Assembly: GCA_013375385.1 (NCBI GenBank)
Contig: JABXJY010000163.1
Span: forward strand, 1 to 6,231
Direction of reading: 5' to 3'
Origin: Desulfobacterales bacterium
GTDB lineage: Bacteria; Desulfobacterota; DSM-4660; Desulfatiglandales; B25-G16
Length of the DNA: 6,231 nucleotides
The position numbers were made by a program, and so were the translations under genes. A model generated the notes under the pieces. It did no database searches and was not told the DNA's origin. It saw only the letters and a program-made list of their open reading frames with translations. Each line of letters starts with the position of its first letter. Within the stretch, counting starts at the first letter, position 1. Of this stretch, positions 1 to 4,173 are shown piece by piece.

Positions 1-402
1 TCAAGGCGGGTGGCAGAACGGGGGGTCCAGGTCGAAATCGCTCCCGATCTACCCGAGGTCTATGGAGACGGTCCCCGGCTCAGGGAGGTTCTGCAAAACC
101 TCGTGGACAATGCGGTCAAGTTCATGGGCACCCAACCCGACGCACACGTGCAGATCGGGGCCCGGCGCGACGGCGAAGAGATGGCCATTTATGTCCGGGA
201 CAATGGCATTGGCATTGATCCCAAGTACAAAGACTATGTTTTTGGCCTGTTTAGTAAGCTGCATCAAGACATCAGGGGTACAGGCGTGGGATTGGCAATC
301 GCCAAGATGATCGTGGAAGTACATGGCGGCCGCATGTGGGTGGAATCGCAGCCCGGCAAAGGCTCGACGTTCTACTTTACAATTCCGGCTCCTGATGTGT
401 AA
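1..402 (+). CDS. Sensor histidine kinase, C-terminal ATPase domain (5' partial)
   Basis: This is the C-terminal 133 codons of a two-component sensor histidine kinase; the frame is open to base 1, so the sensor and phosphoacceptor (HisKA) parts lie outside the window. The GHKL/HATPase_c domain is essentially complete. It has an N box with E29, N33, D36 and N37 (EVLQNLVDNAVKF), a G1 box DNGIGID at 67-73, an F-box-like VFGLF at 80-84 and a G2 box GTGVGLAI at 93-100. The closing GGRMWVESQPGKGSTFYFTIP strand pattern is typical of the family. The domain binds ATP and transfers phosphate to the kinase's own His, which then feeds a response regulator. The stop is TAA at 400-402 and no response regulator follows; the next gene is convergent, 35 bases away. 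A GTG at 10 is only an internal codon. The DIRGTGVGLAI G2 form is common in PAS- or phytochrome-like hybrid kinases, but the input signal cannot be inferred. Confidence 0.93.
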   Translation, partial: SRRVAERGVQVEIAPDLPEVYGDGPRLREVLQNLVDNAVKFMGTQPDAHVQIGARRDGEEMAIYVRDNGIGIDPKYKDYVFGLFSKLHQDIRGTGVGLAIAKMIVEVHGGRMWVESQPGKGSTFYFTIPAPDV

Positions 403-437
403 TTCGGCAGTAAGGTTCTGTTAGCCAGCGGGTTCTT

Positions 438-674
438 CTAAACTCTATCTCGCTCTTCGGGTTCAATATCTGCAATTTTTAACATTGCCCGTTCAAATTG
501 TTTCCTGTCTCCACGCCTGGCTCGTTTGCCAAGATACTCTTCTGTCATCAGCGCGGAGACTTTCTCCGCCAGTGCCAGCGTGATTAACTGGTTAATGGAA
601 ATGCTCTCTTTTTCGGCCAACTCGCGCACCCTGTCATGCAGGGAGTCAGGTAATCTCAAACTGATTGTACTCAT
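438..674 (-). CDS. Ribbon-helix-helix antitoxin (HicB/CopG-like), partner of the upstream PIN toxin
   Basis: A 78-residue protein with an N-terminal ribbon-helix-helix DNA-binding fold: a beta strand TISLRLP at 3-9, helix A around residues 10-22 (DSLHDRVRELAEK), the turn ESISIN, and helix B around 26-42 (SINQLITLALAEKV). The charged C-terminal half (about 43-78, with KRARRGDRKQF and EPEERDR) is the expected toxin-binding tail. Such proteins dimerise, bind operator DNA through the paired strands and neutralise the cognate toxin. The ATG at 674 overlaps the toxin stop as ATGA, and an AGGAG lies about 8 bases upstream of it inside the toxin gene, so the pair is translationally coupled. The order is toxin first, antitoxin second, the reverse of classical vapBC. 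It resembles proteins often annotated as HicB-family antitoxin, but there is no HicA-like toxin here. The RHH assignment is firm; the antitoxin role is inferred from context. Confidence 0.85.
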   Translation of the reverse strand: MSTISLRLPDSLHDRVRELAEKESISINQLITLALAEKVSALMTEEYLGKRARRGDRKQFERAMLKIADIEPEERDRV

Positions 675-1099
675 GGCAGTACTCCTATTATTTGCAAAAA
701 AACTTTCGGGGTCACGGCGCTTAATCCAAACTGTTCCACACCTTGAAAATCACTTTGATTGTAGGTCACAATGAAATCACACCGGGAGGTAACCGCCAAT
801 TCCAACACCATGTCGTCTTTGGGGTCCTTCAAGAAAGGTCGCCACAGGTAAAAAATTTTTCGGTGATTTGCCATTCTGCATGTGTAATCCAAGATGTCAT
901 CAATATCGCGTTCTGTGAGTGGTATCTCTCCAATGAGTCGCTTCGCTGCATCCTCATACTCCAAAACGAGTGGAACCGAGATATTCACTTCAAACTGCCT
1001 GCTGTCAATGAGTGTTAGCAATTTGTACGAAGCACCACGCCGTGAGCGGAGGGCGGCTATCCACACATTGGTATCAATGACAATTTGGTATTTGCTCAT
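671..1099 (-). CDS. PIN-domain toxin (putative ribonuclease), first gene of a toxin-antitoxin pair
   Basis: A 142-residue PIN-domain protein of the small 'putative toxin-antitoxin system toxin component, PIN family' type. PIN domains use clustered acidic residues to bind Mg/Mn and cleave RNA. Visible motifs are VIDTNVW with D9 near the N terminus, PLVLEYED with E47, the LKDPKDD stretch with D92, D95 and D96, and IVTYNQSDF with D117 towards the C terminus. The acidic set expected for activity is therefore present and the gene looks intact. The stop TGA (673-671) overlaps the antitoxin ATG. No Shine-Dalgarno sequence precedes the ATG at 1099 (upstream bases are gataccgca), and the candidate promoter places transcription initiation almost on the start codon, suggesting a leaderless mRNA. 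The sequence differs clearly from the second PIN toxin at 3646-4098, so the two are not a recent duplication. The RNA target is unknown. Confidence 0.87.
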   Translation of the reverse strand: MSKYQIVIDTNVWIAALRSRRGASYKLLTLIDSRQFEVNISVPLVLEYEDAAKRLIGEIPLTERDIDDILDYTCRMANHRKIFYLWRPFLKDPKDDMVLELAVTSRCDFIVTYNQSDFQGVEQFGLSAVTPKVFLQIIGVLP

Positions 1100-1102
1100 T
1101 GC

Positions 1103-1120
1103 GGTATCGTATATGATACC
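1103..1120. promoter_or_regulatory. Candidate operator: 18-bp near-perfect palindrome upstream of the PIN toxin
   Basis: The sequence ggtatcgtatatgatacc is an inverted repeat with GGTATC and GATACC arms; only one symmetrical pair (positions 7 and 12) departs from perfect dyad symmetry. It lies 4 bases before the toxin ATG and covers the proposed -10 box. This is where an RHH antitoxin or toxin-antitoxin complex would bind for autorepression. The palindrome is seen directly; binding is inferred. Confidence 0.6.
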
Positions 1121-1134
1121 TAATAATTTGTCAA
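1106..1134 (-). promoter_or_regulatory. Candidate sigma-70-type promoter of the PIN/RHH operon
   Basis: On the minus strand a perfect TTGACA -35 box (bases 1134-1129) is followed after 17 bases by TACGAT (1111-1106), a 4-of-6 match to the -10 consensus. Initiation about 7 bases downstream would fall at about base 1099, the A of the toxin ATG. An alternative -10 (TATACG, 15-base spacing) would move the start only slightly. Confidence 0.55.
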
Positions 1135-1345
1135 CAAATTTACGTGGGAGTTGATTTCAGGTTAGTTTGATGAACCTCCGGGCTGAAGAAGTGTGACCAT
1201 AAAGCAATTCACTGGCCACCTTTGTGACGAAGCGGGCTAACAATAAGTACAAAGAATAAACTTCATCCAATAACAATGGATTCAATATGGCACAATATAC
1301 ATAATGCCTGATTACCATCATCTCCTCCCCTTTCATACTGTACTG
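1135..1345. other. Intergenic region with no recognisable gene
   Basis: About 210 bases, AT-rich, between the start region of the PIN/RHH operon and the stop of the opine-dehydrogenase-like gene. I see no coding frame with a ribosome binding site and no strong terminator. The best stem-loop is a 5-bp ATCCA/TGGAT pair at 1265-1281 without a T tract. Transcripts of the upstream gene on the minus strand could run on into the toxin-antitoxin module. Confidence 0.5.
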
Positions 1346-2533
1346 TTAATCCCCTCTTATACCTTCCCTCAGGTAGCGGATCATTTGTTCTCTGTTCAAA
1401 CCTTCAAGGCCCATTTTCTTAAGGGATCTTCCTTCCGTAAGGAAATCTCGCTCACATATAATGGAGCCCAGGTCTATCATGGATTTTATTACCGGGACTT
1501 CTACATCGAGGGCCCGTGCAATGTTGTATCGCACAACAGTCCCAATGGGAATATCCTCGATAAAATACCGATCCTCGATGGTGTTAGGGCCGTAGATGCT
1601 ACTGGATAAGGTAGCCACGCCAAAGGGGATAAAATACTCCGATGCCATGACGCTATACTTCGAAAAGAATTGTCTGTCAGGGTACTCCGGCACCATTTTG
1701 AGCCCCAGTGCATCCATGATCTTCCGCTCCTCGTGATAGAAGGCCATTTGCACCCTTGAAACCGAGGGACTCATCCCGTGCTTGTAGAGATTCCACTGAC
1801 CCTTCGGCGCCAGGATATCCTCTGCCTGCGAGACCTCCATCGCCCCCACGTTGAGAATAGAGCCAGGGACATGAACGAGGGGATTTGCATTGGCAAAACC
1901 AACGCCGATGGCCGTATCAGCCCGAATAAAGTCCGAAACCCCATCAAATATCGGGGCACCTCGTAACGCCTCGAAGAATTTGTCGCAGTCCCTACTTGGC
2001 AGGGCCTCATAGATCTGGTTGGCCTCCCTGATCGTGCAATCGACCGTTCCCGGTTTTGACAGCCTGGTTCCATATGGCTCAGAATGCCACCCCCCGATTA
2101 CCACGTCGACATCACAACCCTTCTCTCGCATCATCTCCCTAAGAACCAGTGAGCCGAAGTTATCCGGAAATATGCTTATGATCTGTCCATCCTCAAGGTG
2201 GGGAATCATCTCTTCAAAAAATGCCTCGTGCCCTACACCCGGAATGGTTACGATGACGAGGCCAGCACCTTTCATTGCCTCTGATATGTCGGTGGTTACA
2301 ACATCAATCTCCGCGACCCCCACCCTCTTGAAATTCTTGAGATTGGATTGTACTCCGATCAATTCTATCTTCCGGGTTTCCATGACTTCCCCCAGAGATC
2401 TCGTGGCAAACTCCGGTAAGTCGTATAACCGAACCCTGTAACCAGCGAGGGCGAAGTCCGCAGCCTGGGTTTGCCCGGTGGCGCCCCCACCGAGAATTGC
2501 AACTGGCCTTTCCAGGATTTCACCTTTAGCCAT
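1346..2533 (-). CDS. NAD(P)-dependent octopine/nopaline (opine) dehydrogenase family protein
   Basis: A 395-residue two-domain dehydrogenase. The N-terminal Rossmann domain opens with VAILGGGATG (G15-G20) and LAGYRVRLYD, where the acidic D38 at the end of strand 2 suggests NAD rather than NADP preference. The C-terminal domain begins near 200 and carries NPLVHVPGSILNVG (N217, H221, N228), matching the catalytic His/Asn motif of the octopine dehydrogenase C-terminal family, then RYFIEDIPIGTVVR at 322-335, also family-typical. Characterised members reductively join an amino group to a 2-oxoacid (opine synthesis) or run the reverse oxidation; the substrate here cannot be read from sequence. Length is normal for the family. 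The open frame extends 35 codons further upstream, but I chose the ATG at 2533 because GGGAGG lies 6 bases before it, the Rossmann strand starts just after, and the upstream stretch contains the promoter. A remote alternative is another 6-phosphogluconate/ketopantoate-reductase-like enzyme. Confidence 0.87.
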   Translation of the reverse strand: MAKGEILERPVAILGGGATGQTQAADFALAGYRVRLYDLPEFATRSLGEVMETRKIELIGVQSNLKNFKRVGVAEIDVVTTDISEAMKGAGLVIVTIPGVGHEAFFEEMIPHLEDGQIISIFPDNFGSLVLREMMREKGCDVDVVIGGWHSEPYGTRLSKPGTVDCTIREANQIYEALPSRDCDKFFEALRGAPIFDGVSDFIRADTAIGVGFANANPLVHVPGSILNVGAMEVSQAEDILAPKGQWNLYKHGMSPSVSRVQMAFYHEERKIMDALGLKMVPEYPDRQFFSKYSVMASEYFIPFGVATLSSSIYGPNTIEDRYFIEDIPIGTVVRYNIARALDVEVPVIKSMIDLGSIICERDFLTEGRSLKKMGLEGLNREQMIRYLREGIRGD

Positions 2534-2539
2534 GATTAA

Positions 2540-2545
2540 CCTCCC
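2540..2545 (-). promoter_or_regulatory. Ribosome binding site fixing the opine-dehydrogenase-like start
   Basis: GGGAGG on the minus strand, 6 bases before the ATG at 2533. It selects this start over the in-frame ATG at 2638, which has no comparable site. Confidence 0.8.
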
Positions 2546-2576
2546 TCTTTTATCCTTACGGCGAAGCAGTATTGTG

Positions 2577-2604
2577 CTAATACCATTTACACATCTTTTG
2601 TCAA
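2577..2604 (-). promoter_or_regulatory. Candidate promoter for the opine-dehydrogenase-like gene
   Basis: On the minus strand a perfect TTGACA (2604-2599), a 16-base spacer and TATTAG (2582-2577, 4 of 6 consensus). Initiation near 2570 would leave a leader of roughly 35-40 bases containing the GGGAGG site. Placement is sensible, but there is no experimental support. Confidence 0.5.
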
Positions 2605-2626
2605 CAGTTGTTTTGCAACTATTCAG

Positions 2627-2650
2627 CCACAAAGTCACCAGGGCACTAAG
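2627..2650. repeat. Degenerate 8-bp tandem repeat (three units)
   Basis: Three adjacent octamers, CCACAAAG, TCACCAGG and GCACTAAG, share the pattern nCACnARG closely enough to be a decayed tandem repeat. From memory, similar CACAAAG/CACTAAG strings are scattered between genes in Desulfobacterota-like and related genomes; this window alone cannot confirm that they are dispersed here. Confidence 0.5.
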
Positions 2651-2761
2651 ATTGGAGAATTATTCTCTTCATACCCTTTTTGATGAGGGGCACATTAAAA
2701 TTGATCTAGTGTTTTTTTTCAATGCGTTCTTCCTTTTCAGATAAGGGGTTAAAACTCATAA

Positions 2762-2802
2762 TCAATCTTTCGGAGAAGGACGAAAGAAAGACTCAAGATT
2801 GA
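2762..2802. repeat. Overlapping, mutually exclusive inverted repeats
   Basis: TCAATCTT (2762-2769) pairs with AAGATTGA (2795-2802), while TCTTTCG (2766-2772) pairs with CGAAAGA (2781-2787). The two left arms overlap, so an RNA from here could adopt only one of the two stems at a time. No T tract follows. Confidence 0.4.
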
Positions 2803-2826
2803 CAATTTGCCTGAGTCGTTATAGGA

Positions 2827-2840
2827 ATCCTTATAAGGAT
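2827..2840. repeat. Perfect 14-bp palindrome
   Basis: ATCCTTATAAGGAT is exactly its own reverse complement. It follows a TTGACA (2799-2804) and TATAGG (2820-2825) pair at a suboptimal 15-base spacing on the plus strand, so it could be an operator for an unassigned promoter, or coincidence in AT-rich DNA. Confidence 0.35.
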
Positions 2841-3015
2841 ATTCGTCTTAGGAAAATGGCGGGGAATGGATTTAGTGATTTCCAAAACCCTCCCGCTCTG
2901 CGGGGACGGTGTAATTAAGCTTTGTTAGTCAAATGATTGATCTGGATTTCTCTCGCCCGCTTCCCCGCTAGGGGATCGCTCGAGCTCACGGAGGTCACTG
3001 AGAGATGAATTTTTC

Positions 3016-3052
3016 TTGGCCTGATTTTTTTGAGAGGAAATAATCAGGCCAA
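3016..3052. repeat. Stem-loop, 11-bp perfect stem
   Basis: TTGGCCTGATT (3016-3026) pairs exactly with AATCAGGCCAA (3042-3052) around a 15-base loop. There is no T tract after the stem on either strand, so it is not a standard intrinsic terminator. Confidence 0.6.
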
Positions 3053-3080
3053 CCCTCAGCCCCTGAAGGGGCGGGAGGGT
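3052..3080. repeat. GC-rich stem-loop, 12 bp with a small internal loop
   Basis: ACCCTC (3052-3057) pairs with GAGGGT (3075-3080), and GCCCCT (3059-3064) with AGGGGC (3067-3072), separated by an A opposite GG. It directly abuts the preceding stem, sharing base 3052. No T tract follows. Confidence 0.6.
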
Positions 3081-3145
3081 AGGGAGATATAGCCGCGTTT
3101 GTCTGAACGGAGCAGCCTTCATGCCTTAGCGAAGCGTTGATAGGT

Positions 3146-3178
3146 TGACCTGAATCGCCCCCTCAGCGATTCAGGTCA
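3146..3178. repeat. Stem-loop, 12-bp perfect stem
   Basis: TGACCTGAATCG (3146-3157) pairs exactly with CGATTCAGGTCA (3167-3178) around the 9-base loop CCCCCTCAG. No T tract follows. The right inverted-repeat arm of the element begins 4 bases later. Confidence 0.65.
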
Positions 3179-3181
3179 TAC

Positions 3182-3208
3182 CTCAGTGATCTCAGTGCGC
3201 TCTGTGAG
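3182..3208. repeat. 9-bp tandem repeat (three units)
   Basis: CTCAGTGAT, CTCAGTGCG and CTCTGTGAG follow each other without gaps. The first two share seven identical bases, and the third keeps CTC-GTG. The repeat overlaps the right arm of the inverted-repeat element; the left arm shows the same 9-base period on the minus strand (CTCAGTGAC, CTCCGTGAG). Confidence 0.55.
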
Positions 3209-3276
3209 AGATATATGCAAGACTCTTTCCCTGATGCTTTCGGGAAGTATGTCCTTGATATGAATTTGCAAGTCGG

Positions 3277-3305
3277 TTGACAAGCCATTCAAGAAGAAGT
3301 AGTCT
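3277..3305 (+). promoter_or_regulatory. Candidate promoter of the RHH/VapC operon
   Basis: A perfect TTGACA (3277-3282) is followed after 17 bases by a poor -10 (TAGTCT, 3300-3305). The weak -10 overlaps the repeat proposed as an operator, consistent with a tightly controlled autoregulated promoter, but initiation here is uncertain. Confidence 0.4.
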
Positions 3306-3319
3306 ATTAGACGTCTATT
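3302..3319. promoter_or_regulatory. Candidate operator: direct repeats in helical phase before the RHH antitoxin
   Basis: GTCTATT occurs at 3302-3308 and again at 3313-3319, start to start 11 bases, about one DNA turn. The same stretch holds the perfect 10-bp palindrome TAGACGTCTA (3308-3317) and the dyad GTCT-ATT-AGAC (3302-3312). RHH dimers commonly bind such phased repeats cooperatively. It lies between the -35 box and the GGAGG ribosome site (3326-3330). Confidence 0.5.
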
Positions 3320-3337
3320 CAATATGGAGGAAGGAAT

Positions 3338-3649
3338 ATGCGGAGGGTAACTAAACGAAGTTTAGATGAGGGACGGATTACACTGAAGGTCCCATCATCT
3401 AAGAAGGTGCTTCTTAAGAAGGCAGCAGTGGCAGCACAGGAAGACGGCATCCCTTTGAGTGCTTTGATCACAGAGGCCATTGAGGAATATCTGGATGTGC
3501 GGGAAGAACAACTTACAGAATTGACTTCCATAGAGAAAGAGCATAAAGGCTTAGGGGATGAAGAGCTTTTGAACCTGTGCAGGGATAGGCTATCAAAACT
3601 GAAGACCCCCTTGTCTCAGGCTATAGTAGAAGAGAGAGAATCAAGGTGA
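3338..3649 (+). CDS. Ribbon-helix-helix antitoxin paired with the downstream VapC-type toxin
   Basis: A 103-residue small protein. The stretch GRITLKVP at 12-19 fits the RHH beta strand, and a helix around 22-35 (KKVLLKKAAVAAQE) is followed by a turn (DGIPL). A second helix around 40-52 (LSALITEAIEEYL) completes the RHH pattern. The acidic, helical C-terminal half (residues 54-103) is the likely toxin-wrapping tail. GGAGG at 3326-3330 sits 7 bases before the ATG, which fixes the start. The stop TGA overlaps the toxin's GTG start as GTGA, so toxin translation depends on antitoxin translation, the classical vapBC arrangement. It probably represses its own promoter with the toxin as co-repressor, through the repeats at 3302-3319. 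The RHH call rests on pattern rather than strong motif identity, and the partner gene strengthens it. Confidence 0.82.
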   Translation: MRRVTKRSLDEGRITLKVPSSKKVLLKKAAVAAQEDGIPLSALITEAIEEYLDVREEQLTELTSIEKEHKGLGDEELLNLCRDRLSKLKTPLSQAIVEERESR

Positions 3650-4098
3650 TTATCTTCATTGACACCAGTGCCCTGGTTAAGAGGTATGCCAAAGAACAGG
3701 GAAGCGAAAAGGTTGATGAATTATTTCAGAAGGAAAAAGATGTGTGGATTAGCCAGCTTTCCATAGTAGAGCTACTTTCAGCACTCCATAGGAAGGCCAG
3801 AGAGAAGGAGCTTCTTCCAGAGGATGTAAGTATTGCCAGGGCCGCCTTTTTTAGAGATTTGACAAGAAGACGGATCGAAGTTGTTGCTTTCAACAGAAGA
3901 ATATTCAAGGATGCCCTGAGGCTTTTCCTGAAGGACCAATTATTCCTCTATTTAAGAACACTGGATGCCTTCCAGGTTTCATTCGCCGATAAGCTAAACA
4001 GGGATAAGGGCCTCGATATGTTTGTTGTCTCTGATAGGAAATTCAGAGAAACATTGCTTTCTATTCGTAACTATCCTGTTTTAGATCCGGAGGAGTGA
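3646..4098 (+). CDS. vapC: VapC-type PIN-domain toxin ribonuclease
   Basis: A 150-residue PIN-domain protein with the complete VapC acidic signature: D6 in FIDTSALVKRY, E42 in LSIVELLSALHRK, D107 in TLDAFQVSFA and D130 in VVSDRKF. VapC toxins are Mg-dependent endoribonucleases that cut tRNA or rRNA when released from their antitoxin. The start is GTG at 3646, overlapping the antitoxin stop by 4 bases. Only a weak purine-rich stretch precedes it, consistent with coupled, low-level translation and antitoxin excess. Length is normal and no lesion is seen, so the toxin is probably active. The following gene starts 75 bases after the stop with no obvious promoter or terminator between, so read-through is possible. 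The RNA substrate cannot be predicted. Confidence 0.9.
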   Translation: MIIFIDTSALVKRYAKEQGSEKVDELFQKEKDVWISQLSIVELLSALHRKAREKELLPEDVSIARAAFFRDLTRRRIEVVAFNRRIFKDALRLFLKDQLFLYLRTLDAFQVSFADKLNRDKGLDMFVVSDRKFRETLLSIRNYPVLDPEE

Positions 4099-4160
4099 GA
4101 GTGAGATGTGCTTCATCTAAGAGTTCGGTGAGGCGAGGAGATAGAGAAAGGCGTGAGAGA

Positions 4161-4168
4161 AAGGAGGT
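4161..4168 (+). promoter_or_regulatory. Near-consensus ribosome binding site for the hydroxyacid dehydrogenase
   Basis: AAGGAGGT, five bases before the ATG at 4174, is almost fully complementary to the 16S rRNA tail. This suggests high translation of this gene compared with the weakly initiated toxin just upstream. Confidence 0.75.
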
Positions 4169-4173
4169 AGACG

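Larger units (their letters stand above)
2982..3202. repeat. Inverted-repeat-bounded structured element (MITE-like or dispersed repeat), about 221 bp
   Basis: The 21 bases at 2982-3002 and the 21 bases at 3182-3202 are inverted copies of each other, matching at 18 of 21 positions (minus-strand reading of the left arm: CTCAGTGACCTCCGTG then AGCTC; right arm: CTCAGTGATCTCAGTG then CGCTC). Between them lie three strong stem-loops (3016-3052, 3052-3080, 3146-3178) and no credible gene. No target-site duplication is obvious just outside the arms, so a true transposable element is not established; it may instead be a REP-like or structured-RNA repeat. There is no transposase in the window. Confidence 0.5.
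2651..3276. other. Gene-free intergenic region rich in hairpins
   Basis: About 620 bases without a convincing gene. Contents include a T8 run at 2712-2719 with no proper stem before it, overlapping inverted repeats at 2762-2802, and a 14-bp palindrome at 2827-2840. There are small GC hairpins at 2892-2904 (CCCGC, loop TCT, GCGGG) and 2962-2975 (TCCCC, loop GCTA, GGGGA), then the 221-bp inverted-repeat element described separately. An open frame of 65 codons on the minus strand (3122-2925) runs through the hairpins and resembles no protein I know. Confidence 0.6.

Noticed and set aside
1265..1281. ATCCA/TGGAT stem as terminator for the opine-dehydrogenase-like gene
   Set aside because: Only 5 bp, AT-rich and without a T tract on the minus strand.
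2534..2638. 35-codon N-terminal extension of the opine-dehydrogenase-like gene
   Set aside because: The extension contains the likely promoter and the GGGAGG site for the ATG at 2533, and the Rossmann strand begins only at the internal start.
2712..2719. T8 run as an intrinsic terminator on the plus strand
   Set aside because: No stable stem precedes it (only CAC/GTG-type pairing), and no plus-strand gene ends nearby.
3016..3080. Paired hairpins as a bidirectional terminator
   Set aside because: The stems are strong, but no T tract follows on either strand and no gene ends within 250 bases on either side.
2925..3122. Minus-strand open frame of 65 codons in the intergenic region
   Set aside because: It runs straight through strong hairpins and one arm of the inverted repeat, has no good ribosome site (only AAGG two bases before its ATG), and its translation shows no domain I recognise. 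It is best explained as a by-product of the repeat element.
2982..3208. CRISPR array
   Set aside because: The repeats are 9 bases, contiguous and degenerate, with no spacers of regular length and no cas genes.
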